Assembly (NCBI GenBank): GCA_046542255.1
Contig: JBKHBT010000099.1
Span: 1 to 12,933, forward strand
Direction of reading: 5' to 3'
Source: JBKHBT01 sp046542255
GTDB lineage: Bacteria > UBP14 > UBA6098 > JBKHBT01
DNA: 12,933 bases
Shown: positions 7,946 to 12,933 of the stretch, piece by piece
How the letters are laid out: every line of letters begins with the position of its first letter
Position numbering within the stretch: the first letter of the stretch is position 1
The notes under the pieces: model-generated
Databases searched by the model: none
What the model saw: the letters and a program-made list of their open reading frames with translations, nothing else
What the model was told of the DNA's origin: nothing
Position numbers and translations under genes: made by a program

Positions 7946-8955
7946 GTAATTCTGACTTCGATGTCATTTTTAAGCCCGACATTGCCATGAGTAATTATTG
8001 TATCGCCGGGTTTTATATTGTCAGATATTATTTGCGCTCTTTGATTGGTCTGAATTCCAGTGTGGATTTTTACAGCCTTTGATTTGCCGCTAATAACTTT
8101 GAAAACAAGGCTATCACCGATTATCGCACTTTGATCCACTACTAGCGCCGAATCATTATTTGCAATTATGATATGTGCCTTTGCATAAACTCCGGATGGT
8201 ATATTCTGCTCCTGATTGGGCAAATATAAAGTAGCAGAAAATGCGCCGCTTTTCGGGTCGGCCGATTTATTGACCTGAAAAATAAAGCCTTCTAAGGTAT
8301 CTTCTGTCGCATCGGATGTAAAAAATACTCGGCCATCTTTTTCGATTTTGGCAATATGCCTGTCGGGAATCTTTATTTCCATTTTAAGGGTATCATTATT
8401 GATGACATGGACAACATAAGTTGCCCCTGCTGCTCCTGCCATCATCGGACTGAAAATCTCATCTTCTTTGGCGCCAATATCGAGGATTTCTCCTGAAAAT
8501 GGAGCTTTGATTATTGTATTATCTTTTGCCATATCGAATGCAGCCATAGTAGCATCATATTGCGATTTCGCCCTATCGTATGCAGCTTTGCTGACAGAGC
8601 CAGCATCGTATAATGTCTTTACTCTTTCCCATTCAGATTCGATAGCAGAAAGCTGTGCCTTGGCTTGATCCAGATTTGCCGCGCTCATCCTTGCAAGAAC
8701 CTGGCCTTGTCGAACTTTATCGCCTTCCTCGACTTCAATAGAAGATACCTGTGCAGAAAGCTGAGTGGAGAGCCTCGCAGACTGGACCGGCTCTAATATT
8801 CCGGAAAAATCTAATGTACTCGATATTCTCTGCAAAGAAATTTCTTCAGCCTGAACGAAAACCTTACCCTGGTTTTCTATCTCTTTTTCGCCAGTATCCT
8901 GATCACATGCAAAAATGAAAACCATTATTAAAATCATCGAGAAGACTTTTTTCAT
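7939..8955 (-). CDS. RND-type efflux periplasmic adaptor (membrane fusion protein), lipoprotein
   Basis: A 338-aa HlyD/AcrA-like adaptor that normally joins an inner-membrane pump to an outer-membrane channel. The signal peptide MKKVFSMILIMVFIFAC gives a lipid-acceptor Cys17. A biotinyl-lipoyl-like half (SSIEVEEGDKVRQGQVLARM, 71-90) is followed by a short alpha-hairpin (about 92-145) rich in Ala, Gln and Lys, then the second lipoyl half (IKAPFSGEILDIGAKEDE, 149-166). A beta-barrel and a membrane-proximal domain complete the chain (GDTIITHGNVGLKNDIEV near the end). The start is supported by AAGAGGT eight bases before the ATG. The gene is followed only by the convergent methyltransferase, so no pump or TolC-like gene lies downstream in this window. 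Its partner must be encoded elsewhere. Confidence 0.88.
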   Translation of the reverse strand: MKKVFSMILIMVFIFACDQDTGEKEIENQGKVFVQAEEISLQRISSTLDFSGILEPVQSARLSTQLSAQVSSIEVEEGDKVRQGQVLARMSAANLDQAKAQLSAIESEWERVKTLYDAGSVSKAAYDRAKSQYDATMAAFDMAKDNTIIKAPFSGEILDIGAKEDEIFSPMMAGAAGATYVVHVINNDTLKMEIKIPDRHIAKIEKDGRVFFTSDATEDTLEGFIFQVNKSADPKSGAFSATLYLPNQEQNIPSGVYAKAHIIIANNDSALVVDQSAIIGDSLVFKVISGKSKAVKIHTGIQTNQRAQIISDNIKPGDTIITHGNVGLKNDIEVRITE

Positions 8956-9049
8956 TGTAAAAACCTCTTGGTTTCAATTATCTCAAACTGTTGGATAATT
9001 TATCAAATTTTGTATCAAAAGCAAGTAGTAAGAAAATATAAAATAAACA

Positions 9050-9078
9050 TTGATAATTTTTTTCACTTTTTGTATCTT
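9050..9078 (+). promoter_or_regulatory. Putative sigma70-type promoter of the TM1266-like gene
   Basis: TTGATA (9050-9055) and TATCTT (9073-9078) are 17 bases apart, 50 nt ahead of the ATG at 9128. The stretch around it is very AT-rich. Confidence 0.5.
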
Positions 9079-9127
9079 TCTTCTAAGCAAAAATAAATTA
9101 AAAAGCCAATTTTAAAAAGGAGGCAAT

Positions 9128-9388
9128 ATGGCTGAAAACAAAGTAGTAATACTTGGTATTGGAATCGATAACCGTATTCTAGAGGTGTCTGATGTTCAGG
9201 CAGTTCTTACTAAATACGGTTGCTCGATTCGCACAAGAGTAGGTCTTCACGAAGTTCAAAAAGACTATTGCGCACAAAATGGCGTTATTGTTCTGGAGCT
9301 ATATGGAGACAGCGAAGATAAAGAGAACATCGTAAAAGAACTCGATGCGATCGAAGGAGTCCAGGTCAAGCAAATGATCTTTGACTAA
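9128..9388 (+). CDS. ACT-like small protein of the TM1266 (iron-only hydrogenase system regulator) type
   Basis: This 86-aa protein has the beta-alpha-beta pattern of a single ferredoxin-like/ACT domain. KVVILGIGIDNR forms the first strand. SIRTRVGLHEV (33-43) and NGVIVLELYGDSED (51-64) fit the family positions 'RVG' and 'IxLxLxGD', and LDAIEGVQVKQMIFD (72-86) ends it with the usual 'I-x-GV-x-VK' strand. From memory this matches the Thermotoga TM1266-type proteins annotated as putative iron-only hydrogenase regulators. No hydrogenase gene is present here, so that role is not supported by context. AAGGAGG lies 5 bases before the ATG. A promoter upstream and an intrinsic terminator downstream make it a single-gene transcript. 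Three cysteine-region residues (Cys32, Cys48) are not in a recognised metal motif. Confidence 0.65.
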   Translation: MAENKVVILGIGIDNRILEVSDVQAVLTKYGCSIRTRVGLHEVQKDYCAQNGVIVLELYGDSEDKENIVKELDAIEGVQVKQMIFD

Positions 9389-9424
9389 TTTTTAATATAT
9401 ATCCATACACACACTATAAAGTTT

Positions 9425-9456
9425 AAACCGGGCCTTACACAAGCCCGGTTTTTTTT
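9425..9456 (+). terminator. Strong intrinsic (Rho-independent) terminator
   Basis: AAACCGGGC (9425-9433) pairs with GCCCGGTTT (9443-9451) around a nine-base loop and runs into eight consecutive T residues (9449-9456). It follows the TM1266-like gene by about 36 nt. Confidence 0.93.
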
Positions 9457-9523
9457 AATTTCCATATAAATAGCTTCTCAAGTTTTTCTTGTAAAAAACC
9501 GATTAATAAATTGAAGACAATAG

Positions 9524-9576
9524 ACAATGCGCTGTTCCGCATTGTCATACTTCTCGGCTAAAACATCAGTAAAGCC
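9524..9576 (+). repeat. Left copy of a 53/54-bp inverted repeat (with internal hairpin)
   Basis: It begins ACAATGCGCTGTTCCGCATT and ends CATCAGTAAAGCC. The reverse complement of 11679-11732 matches over its whole length with one substitution (CTTCTC versus CTTTTC) and one single-base insertion (an A before GGCTAAAAC). The outer end forms a hairpin, GACAATGCG (9523-9531) with CGCATTGTC (9538-9546), around CTGTTC. The inner end has a weaker GGCT/AGCC pairing. Confidence 0.9.
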
Positions 9577-9587
9577 GTTGCATTATG

Positions 9588-9602
9588 TATATTTTGTATA
9601 AT
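9588..9602 (+). promoter_or_regulatory. Putative promoter -10 region for the response regulator
   Basis: TATATTTTGTATAAT ends in a perfect TATAAT (9597-9602), 35 nt before the ATG at 9638. At 17-base spacing the -35 position (about 9574-9579) falls on the inner edge of the left repeat and is not a good match; TTGCAT at 9578 is too close. Confidence 0.4.
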
Positions 9603-9637
9603 ATATAAATGGCTTTAGAAGATATATTGGGGATTTT

Positions 9638-10030
9638 ATGGGAATAATACTTTCTGTCGATGATGATCATATAATTTTGGAGCTTTTGACCGAGCTATTT
9701 ACTAAAGTAGGCCTTGAATTAATAACAGCGGATAATTCGATCGATGCTATCGAAATAGCCAATACCAGAAATGTGGATGTCGCAATTTTGGATATATCAT
9801 TGCCACATATAGATGGCTTTGAGCTTCAGCAAGCCCTTCGTCAGCTTGATCCATTTACAAGAATAATCTTTCTTTCCAGCCAGATGAATAAGAAAACAAT
9901 GTATCGCGCAATGCACGCCGGTGCAGTAGATTTCCACCAAAAACCATTTCTGCATGATGAACTTGTAAAAAGTGTGCTAAAACACCAGACACAGGTGCAA
10001 AACTACCGAAAGCTCAGCAAAGCAAGTTAA
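9638..10030 (+). CDS. Stand-alone response regulator receiver domain (CheY-like)
   Basis: This 130-aa single receiver domain lacks an output domain. The acidic cluster Asp8-Asp9-Asp10 in SVDDDH, the phospho-acceptor Asp52 in AILDISLPHIDG, a Ser80 in IIFLSSQ and Lys102 in HQKPF are the conserved phosphorylation-site residues, so it should accept phosphate from a histidine kinase. Single-domain regulators act by protein contact, for example in phosphorelays, motility or stress signalling. No kinase is next to it in the window, so the partner is unknown. A GGGGA lies four to five bases before the ATG. It sits just inside the left inverted repeat, and the promoter begins at that repeat's inner edge. 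Confidence 0.88.
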   Translation: MGIILSVDDDHIILELLTELFTKVGLELITADNSIDAIEIANTRNVDVAILDISLPHIDGFELQQALRQLDPFTRIIFLSSQMNKKTMYRAMHAGAVDFHQKPFLHDELVKSVLKHQTQVQNYRKLSKAS

Positions 10031-10077
10031 TAGTAATATATATTTTACATATATAACAAGATTCTCACTTTTTTTGC

Positions 10078-10106
10078 TTGACCTCTTTAATCTATTGATT
10101 TACATT
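10078..10106 (+). promoter_or_regulatory. Putative sigma70-type promoter of the first Ig-like lipoprotein
   Basis: TTGACC (10078-10083) and TACATT (10101-10106) are spaced by 17 bases, 31 nt before the ATG at 10137. Confidence 0.5.
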
Positions 10107-10136
10107 GAAATGTGTTTTTGAAATGGAGGCCGAGAA

Positions 10137-10562
10137 ATGAACTTGAATTATAAACAATATCTTATCGCTGTGTTGACTATTACTGTTATCGGTTTTCTGC
10201 CGTTTGTGTTCGGAACTTCTTGCGAACAAGGGCCTATGGAAGAAGAAACCACAGCAGATACATGCTTGATAGCAGAAGTGATTATGCAACCATCAGAGGT
10301 TTACACCACAGTCGGCAGTTCACAGATTAAATTCAGCGCAGCTGCATATGACCATGATGGAAGACGTATCGACCCACCGCCAACTTTTGACTTTACCTGC
10401 TCGACAAGAAGTGTAAGATTTAATTCCGATAGAAATTTTGCATATCTAACTCCGCTTACGTCTTTTTCCAGTGTAATACAAGTTAAAGCAAAGTGTTATG
10501 ACTGCGATGGTCTTCCATATAGCGCAACATCAGAAGTATGGGTATCGACACCTACAAATTGA
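10137..10562 (+). CDS. Putative lipoprotein with one Ig-like domain (paralog A)
   Basis: A 141-aa exported protein of no recognised family. MNLNYKQYLIAVLTITVIG begins an N-terminal hydrophobic segment ending GTSC (Cys29), a plausible though non-canonical lipobox. The mature part is beta-rich: an IAEVIMQPSEVYTTVGSSQ entry strand, IKFSAAAYDHDGR, and PTFDFTCSTRS, with a bacterial Ig-like feel such as occurs in BIG_2 domains. Cys43 and Cys123 are conserved in the neighbour at 10692 and could form a disulfide closing the domain; Cys88 and Cys120 are specific to this copy. GGAGG lies seven bases before the ATG. It is followed 129 nt later by its paralog. Confidence 0.75.
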   Translation: MNLNYKQYLIAVLTITVIGFLPFVFGTSCEQGPMEEETTADTCLIAEVIMQPSEVYTTVGSSQIKFSAAAYDHDGRRIDPPPTFDFTCSTRSVRFNSDRNFAYLTPLTSFSSVIQVKAKCYDCDGLPYSATSEVWVSTPTN

Positions 10563-10650
10563 TCTTGCTTTCGCCGAATCAATTCGCCAAAAACTCAGGA
10601 TTATTTCATTAACTTATCGATTATACACTTGAATTTGATTTGCAAATTCG

Positions 10651-10666
10651 TATATTTGTGTAGAAT
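10651..10666 (+). promoter_or_regulatory. Putative promoter -10 region of the second Ig-like lipoprotein
   Basis: TATATTTGTGTAGAAT contains TAGAAT (10661-10666), 26 nt before the ATG at 10692. It is almost the same as the sequence at 5760-5775. The -35 is poorly defined: TTGCAA lies at 15-base spacing and TTGATT at 20-base spacing. Confidence 0.4.
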
Positions 10667-10691
10667 GAACGATATTTATAGATGGTGAAAA

Positions 10692-11156
10692 ATGGATATA
10701 AGGATAAAAAACAAAAGATTAGCTTATTTTTTGGGTATCACTTTTGCTATCGTTATTATGATTTCCCAACTTTTGGTTTTTACCAGTTGCGATGCAGCAA
10801 ACCCTACCGGCGTTAGCAATTCCGATACCTGCGATATCGCTTATGTAGTGCTCGAACCTAGCAGTATCACAGTCAATGTTGGCGATGATAGAGTGGTTTT
10901 TACTGCCGAGGCCTATGATAGCGAAGATAATATTTTAGACCCAGCACCCAGCTTTGAATTTTCAGTAGATACTGATGAGGTTCACCTGAATGCACCTTCT
11001 GGCAATAGAGTATATGTCAGCCCATGGACGGTAACTACAACACCTGCACACATCACAGCAACAGCCACCGATTGCTCGGGCAGAGAGTACACCGATACTT
11101 CGACGATGATTGTCAATGAATCGCCTACATGGCTATTTCTAAGGCTTTTTACCTAG
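10692..11156 (+). CDS. Putative lipoprotein with one Ig-like domain (paralog B)
   Basis: A 154-aa protein, clearly paralogous to the gene ending at 10562. Both share DTC, then a 'VxxxPSxxxxxVGxxxxxFxAxAYD' stretch, 'DPxPxFxF', and a late D-C-x-G turn. The signal segment (about 9-32) ends FTSC (Cys33), an approximate lipobox. Cys47 and Cys128 correspond to Cys43 and Cys123 of paralog A, supporting a conserved disulfide across an Ig-like beta-sandwich. The paralog-specific cysteines at 88 and 120 of A are absent. The tail (SPTWLFLRLFT) is hydrophobic and differs from A. The function is unknown. The ribosome binding site is weak (GGTG). The duplication probably arose in place, since the genes are adjacent and on the same strand. 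Confidence 0.75.
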   Translation: MDIRIKNKRLAYFLGITFAIVIMISQLLVFTSCDAANPTGVSNSDTCDIAYVVLEPSSITVNVGDDRVVFTAEAYDSEDNILDPAPSFEFSVDTDEVHLNAPSGNRVYVSPWTVTTTPAHITATATDCSGREYTDTSTMIVNESPTWLFLRLFT

Positions 11157-11388
11157 TAAAAAACAATATATTCTTAAACTAAATACATTAGTAGAATAAA
11201 ACTCCCAGAAACTTCTGCAAGAGAAGATGAAGACATAGAACCCATATTTAATCTGAAGCCCCACGCCCAAAATCCCTATAACATCAAATAATACATGGAG
11301 TTACATCGAATTTGGGGTACAAGAAGTAGTCATGTAGTCGGAAGATATAATTCTTGATAATAAAATTATAGTATTTATATTAGCAGAC
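11157..11388. other. Intergenic stretch before the transposase remnant
   Basis: Nothing coding is recognised here. It is AT-rich with no hairpin-plus-T-run after paralog B. No match to the 53/54-bp repeat is seen next to the transposase start. Confidence 0.5.
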
Positions 11389-11631
11389 ATGGGAATACAG
11401 ATAGACAAAATACCCAATCGCCACCTCAAGCCAACTTATCTTTTGCGGCGTACTTACCGTGATGGCAAAAAAGTCTGCAAAGAGACTCTTGGAAATCTTA
11501 CTTCTCTTTCGATGGATCAGATCGAAGTGATGCGAATGATTCTCAAGGGGCAAAAACTCGTTCCCGCCGATGAAGCCTTCGATATTATTGAGTCCCGCCA
11601 GCACGGCACAGTTCAGGCAGTTCTCTTTTAA
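11389..11631 (+). pseudogene. N-terminal remnant of an IS1634-family transposase
   Basis: The 80 residues match the start of IS1634-type DDE transposases: KIPNRHLKPTYLLRRTYRDG (7-26) corresponds to the family's 'VPNR-x(4-6)-LLRE-x-YREG' entrance. KKVCKETLGNLTSLSMDQIE and MILKGQKLVPADEAF follow in the expected order, and HGTVQAVLF is the usual 'HG-x-V-x-AVLG' step. A complete enzyme is several hundred residues long; this one stops just where the catalytic part should begin. The stop is followed by an AT-rich palindromic tract. There is no convincing ribosome binding site. It cannot transpose by itself and marks a past insertion. Confidence 0.8.
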
Positions 11632-11633
11632 AG

Positions 11634-11672
11634 CCATATATATAACATATATATAATACTTAATATATATAC
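11634..11672. repeat. AT-rich palindromic low-complexity tract
   Basis: CATATATATAACATATATAT is a direct repeat of an alternating AT block, followed by TTAATATATATACC. It begins three bases after the transposase stub's stop codon and could be the breakpoint at which the rest of the insertion sequence was lost. Confidence 0.6.
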
Positions 11673-11678
11673 CCAAAA

Positions 11679-11732
11679 GGCTTTACTGATGTTTTAGCCT
11701 GAAAAGTATGACAATGCGGAACAGCGCATTGT
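11679..11732 (-). repeat. Right copy of the 53/54-bp inverted repeat
   Basis: It reads GGCTTTACTGATGTTTTAGC at its inner end and ACAATGCGGAACAGCGCATT near its outer end, and is the near-perfect reverse complement of 9524-9576. The ACAATGCG / CGCATTGT hairpin (11711-11732) is intact. Its outer boundary coincides with the first codon of the truncated propeller gene. Confidence 0.9.
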
Positions 11733-12596
11733 TTGGTAACGGGAAGTACATCCAGCTATGGCGCTGGCTCAAATGATGGATTCGTATTGCGGCTTGGTGA
11801 TGATGGAACCCTTGTATGGGCGAAAACCTATGGCGGAACTGGCCCAGATGCATTAAATTGCCTGGTTTATCATTCATCGGGCAATATTATTTCATGTGGC
11901 TTGACTCAATCGGCTGGAGCAGGCGAATATGATTGCTTTGTGCTTTCGATAGATGAAGATGGCTTAATAAACTGGGCAAGCGTCTGCGGAACATCACGCT
12001 TAGACAGATTCTATAGCATAACAGAAGGTGCTGAAAATTCGCTTTTCCTATCGGGTACCTATACTCCGGGAGCAACTTCGCATACCGATATGATAATTGC
12101 CAAATACTCCGAAAGCGGAGCTTTTCAATGGTGCACAGATGGCGGAGGTTCCAATTATGATGAGCTGTATTCAATTACAGTCCAGAGCGATAATAATCTG
12201 GCTGCCTGCGGATATACAAGAAGCTTCGGTGCATGCTCCGATGATTGCATCGCAATAAGGCTATCGCCTACCGGAAGCCTTTTAGAATCATATACATATG
12301 GCGGCGCAGACCGCGAGGATGCAAATGATATCATCGAAACCTCATCGCGAAATTATATGATAAGTGGCCGAAGCCGCTCATTTTCCACTGGTGATTATGA
12401 CAATTTTATCATCAATACCTTCGATGATCTGTCATCCTGCTGCGGCGAGGAAATTGATATCGAGTTTTCTACTTTTCCAATGTCGAGTGTTTCGGCATTG
12501 CCTGATATTGGTGCAAGCGACTTCACGCCTACATTAATATGGAATACCGGCTATTTCATCGACATTGAGCAGGATTTTGTTATTGTTTGTCCTTAG
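11733..12596 (+). pseudogene. 5'-truncated SBBP-type beta-propeller repeat protein
   Basis: The 287-aa frame consists of about five blade-like repeats of roughly 45-53 residues, each with an S-x-GAG/S-x-D-x-F-V-L-x-L block, a DG turn and W/A-x-x-YGG: SYGAGSNDGFVLRLGDDG, SAGAGEYDCFVLSIDEDG, TPGATSHTDMIIAKYSESG, SFGACSDDCIAIRLSPTG and SFSTGDYDNF. SBBP repeats fold as secreted or surface beta-propellers of uncertain role. No signal peptide is present: the frame starts mid-repeat at VTGSTSSYGAG, right at the edge of the inverted repeat, and an in-frame TGA sits at 11709 inside the repeat. A TTG at 11733 without a ribosome binding site is the only nearby start. It ends in a CCGEEIDIEF region without a sorting tail. 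A split or deleted gene is the simplest reading. Confidence 0.75.
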
Positions 12597-12709
12597 GGGG
12601 TTTGGGGGGTTTTTCAATGGGATTTTAAAATATGAGATGAAAATATTTATCCTTGTCTTCTCACAAAAAAATATCGACAATTTCCGTTATTTGTAATATA
12701 TTAAATGAT

Positions 12710-12933
12710 ATGAATAATGAAAAGAATTACATGATTGACCCCAATAAAATTCATGAATTTCGGCATAAAATTAATTCAGTCAATACATATGATCTTTATA
12801 AGAATAGACAAGGTAAAAACCATTGGCATATCATCTGTTCTTGTATGGATTGGATTGATATATCCTGCGAGTATCTTAATGATAAATTAGTATTAAATGC
12901 AAGAAGCAGGTATATCGGTATAGAAAACTATAT
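12710..12933 (+). CDS. Unrecognised protein, partial (runs off the window)
   Basis: An open frame of 74 codons continues to the last base. It begins MNNEKNYMIDPNKIHEFRHK and includes GKNHWHIICSCMDWIDISC (36-53), with three cysteines and a Trp/His-rich centre, then EYLNDKLVLNARSRYIGIENY. I do not recognise the family; the C-terminus is needed. The ATG at 12710 has no good ribosome binding site. A TTATTTGTAATAT sequence ends 11 nt before it, so a nearly leaderless transcript is possible. The codon use is AT-rich like the rest, and no other frame here is open to the end in such a protein-like way. Confidence 0.5.
   Translation, partial: MNNEKNYMIDPNKIHEFRHKINSVNTYDLYKNRQGKNHWHIICSCMDWIDISCEYLNDKLVLNARSRYIGIENY

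Noticed and set aside
10092..10289. Cys/His-rich minus-strand ORF opposite lipoprotein paralog A
   Set aside because: It is antisense to the signal peptide region and promoter of a well-supported gene, and has no ribosome binding site.
9524..11732. Integron attC sites at the two repeats
   Set aside because: The hairpins lack the inverse-core boxes and no integrase is visible. The two copies are in opposite orientation, unlike cassette arrays.
12594..12625. G-quadruplex
   Set aside because: Only three separated G-runs are present and the loops do not fit a canonical four-run motif.

Overview
The window is AT-rich bacterial DNA with densely packed genes on both strands. Two secreted-protein signatures suggest a member of the Fibrobacteres-Chlorobi-Bacteroidetes-type candidate phyla: a C-terminal FlgD-like/type IX-type sorting tail on a secreted enzyme, and an SBBP-type beta-propeller protein. 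Several lipoproteins and sigma70-like promoters fit the same picture. I cannot assign a genus or phylum from this window alone.

Left part (1-5661, minus strand): a 290-bp intergenic stretch holds a perfect hairpin and a short 24-bp tandem repeat. Next is a long ORF in which the nucleotide-excision-repair nuclease UvrC runs without a stop codon into an NlpC/P60 cell-wall hydrolase lipoprotein. An internal GTG at the junction would give a normal lipoprotein signal peptide. Upstream on the same strand lie a GT4-type glycosyltransferase and a secreted glutamine-amidotransferase-like enzyme with a PPC-like domain and a sorting tail. 

Middle (5662-9456): a compact divergent promoter region drives that secreted enzyme to the left. 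To the right it drives a His-rich small lipoprotein followed 2 nt later by an orphan beta-class DNA methyltransferase. The methyltransferase meets a convergent RND-type membrane-fusion lipoprotein, with the two stop codons one base apart inside a 15-bp palindrome. A monocistronic 86-aa TM1266/ACT-like protein follows, with a clear promoter and a strong intrinsic terminator.

Right part (9457-12933): this is the accessory-looking section. A 53/54-bp sequence occurs twice in inverted orientation (9524-9576 and 11679-11732). The pair brackets a stand-alone CheY-like response regulator, two tandem paralogous Ig-like lipoproteins and the N-terminal stub of an IS1634-family transposase. Immediately outside the right copy is a 5'-truncated SBBP beta-propeller gene whose reading frame begins exactly at the repeat boundary. 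The window ends in an unrecognised partial gene. The repeat pair, transposase remnant and decapitated propeller gene together indicate a rearranged or mobile segment. The UvrC-NlpC junction and this inverted-repeat island are the two places most worth checking.
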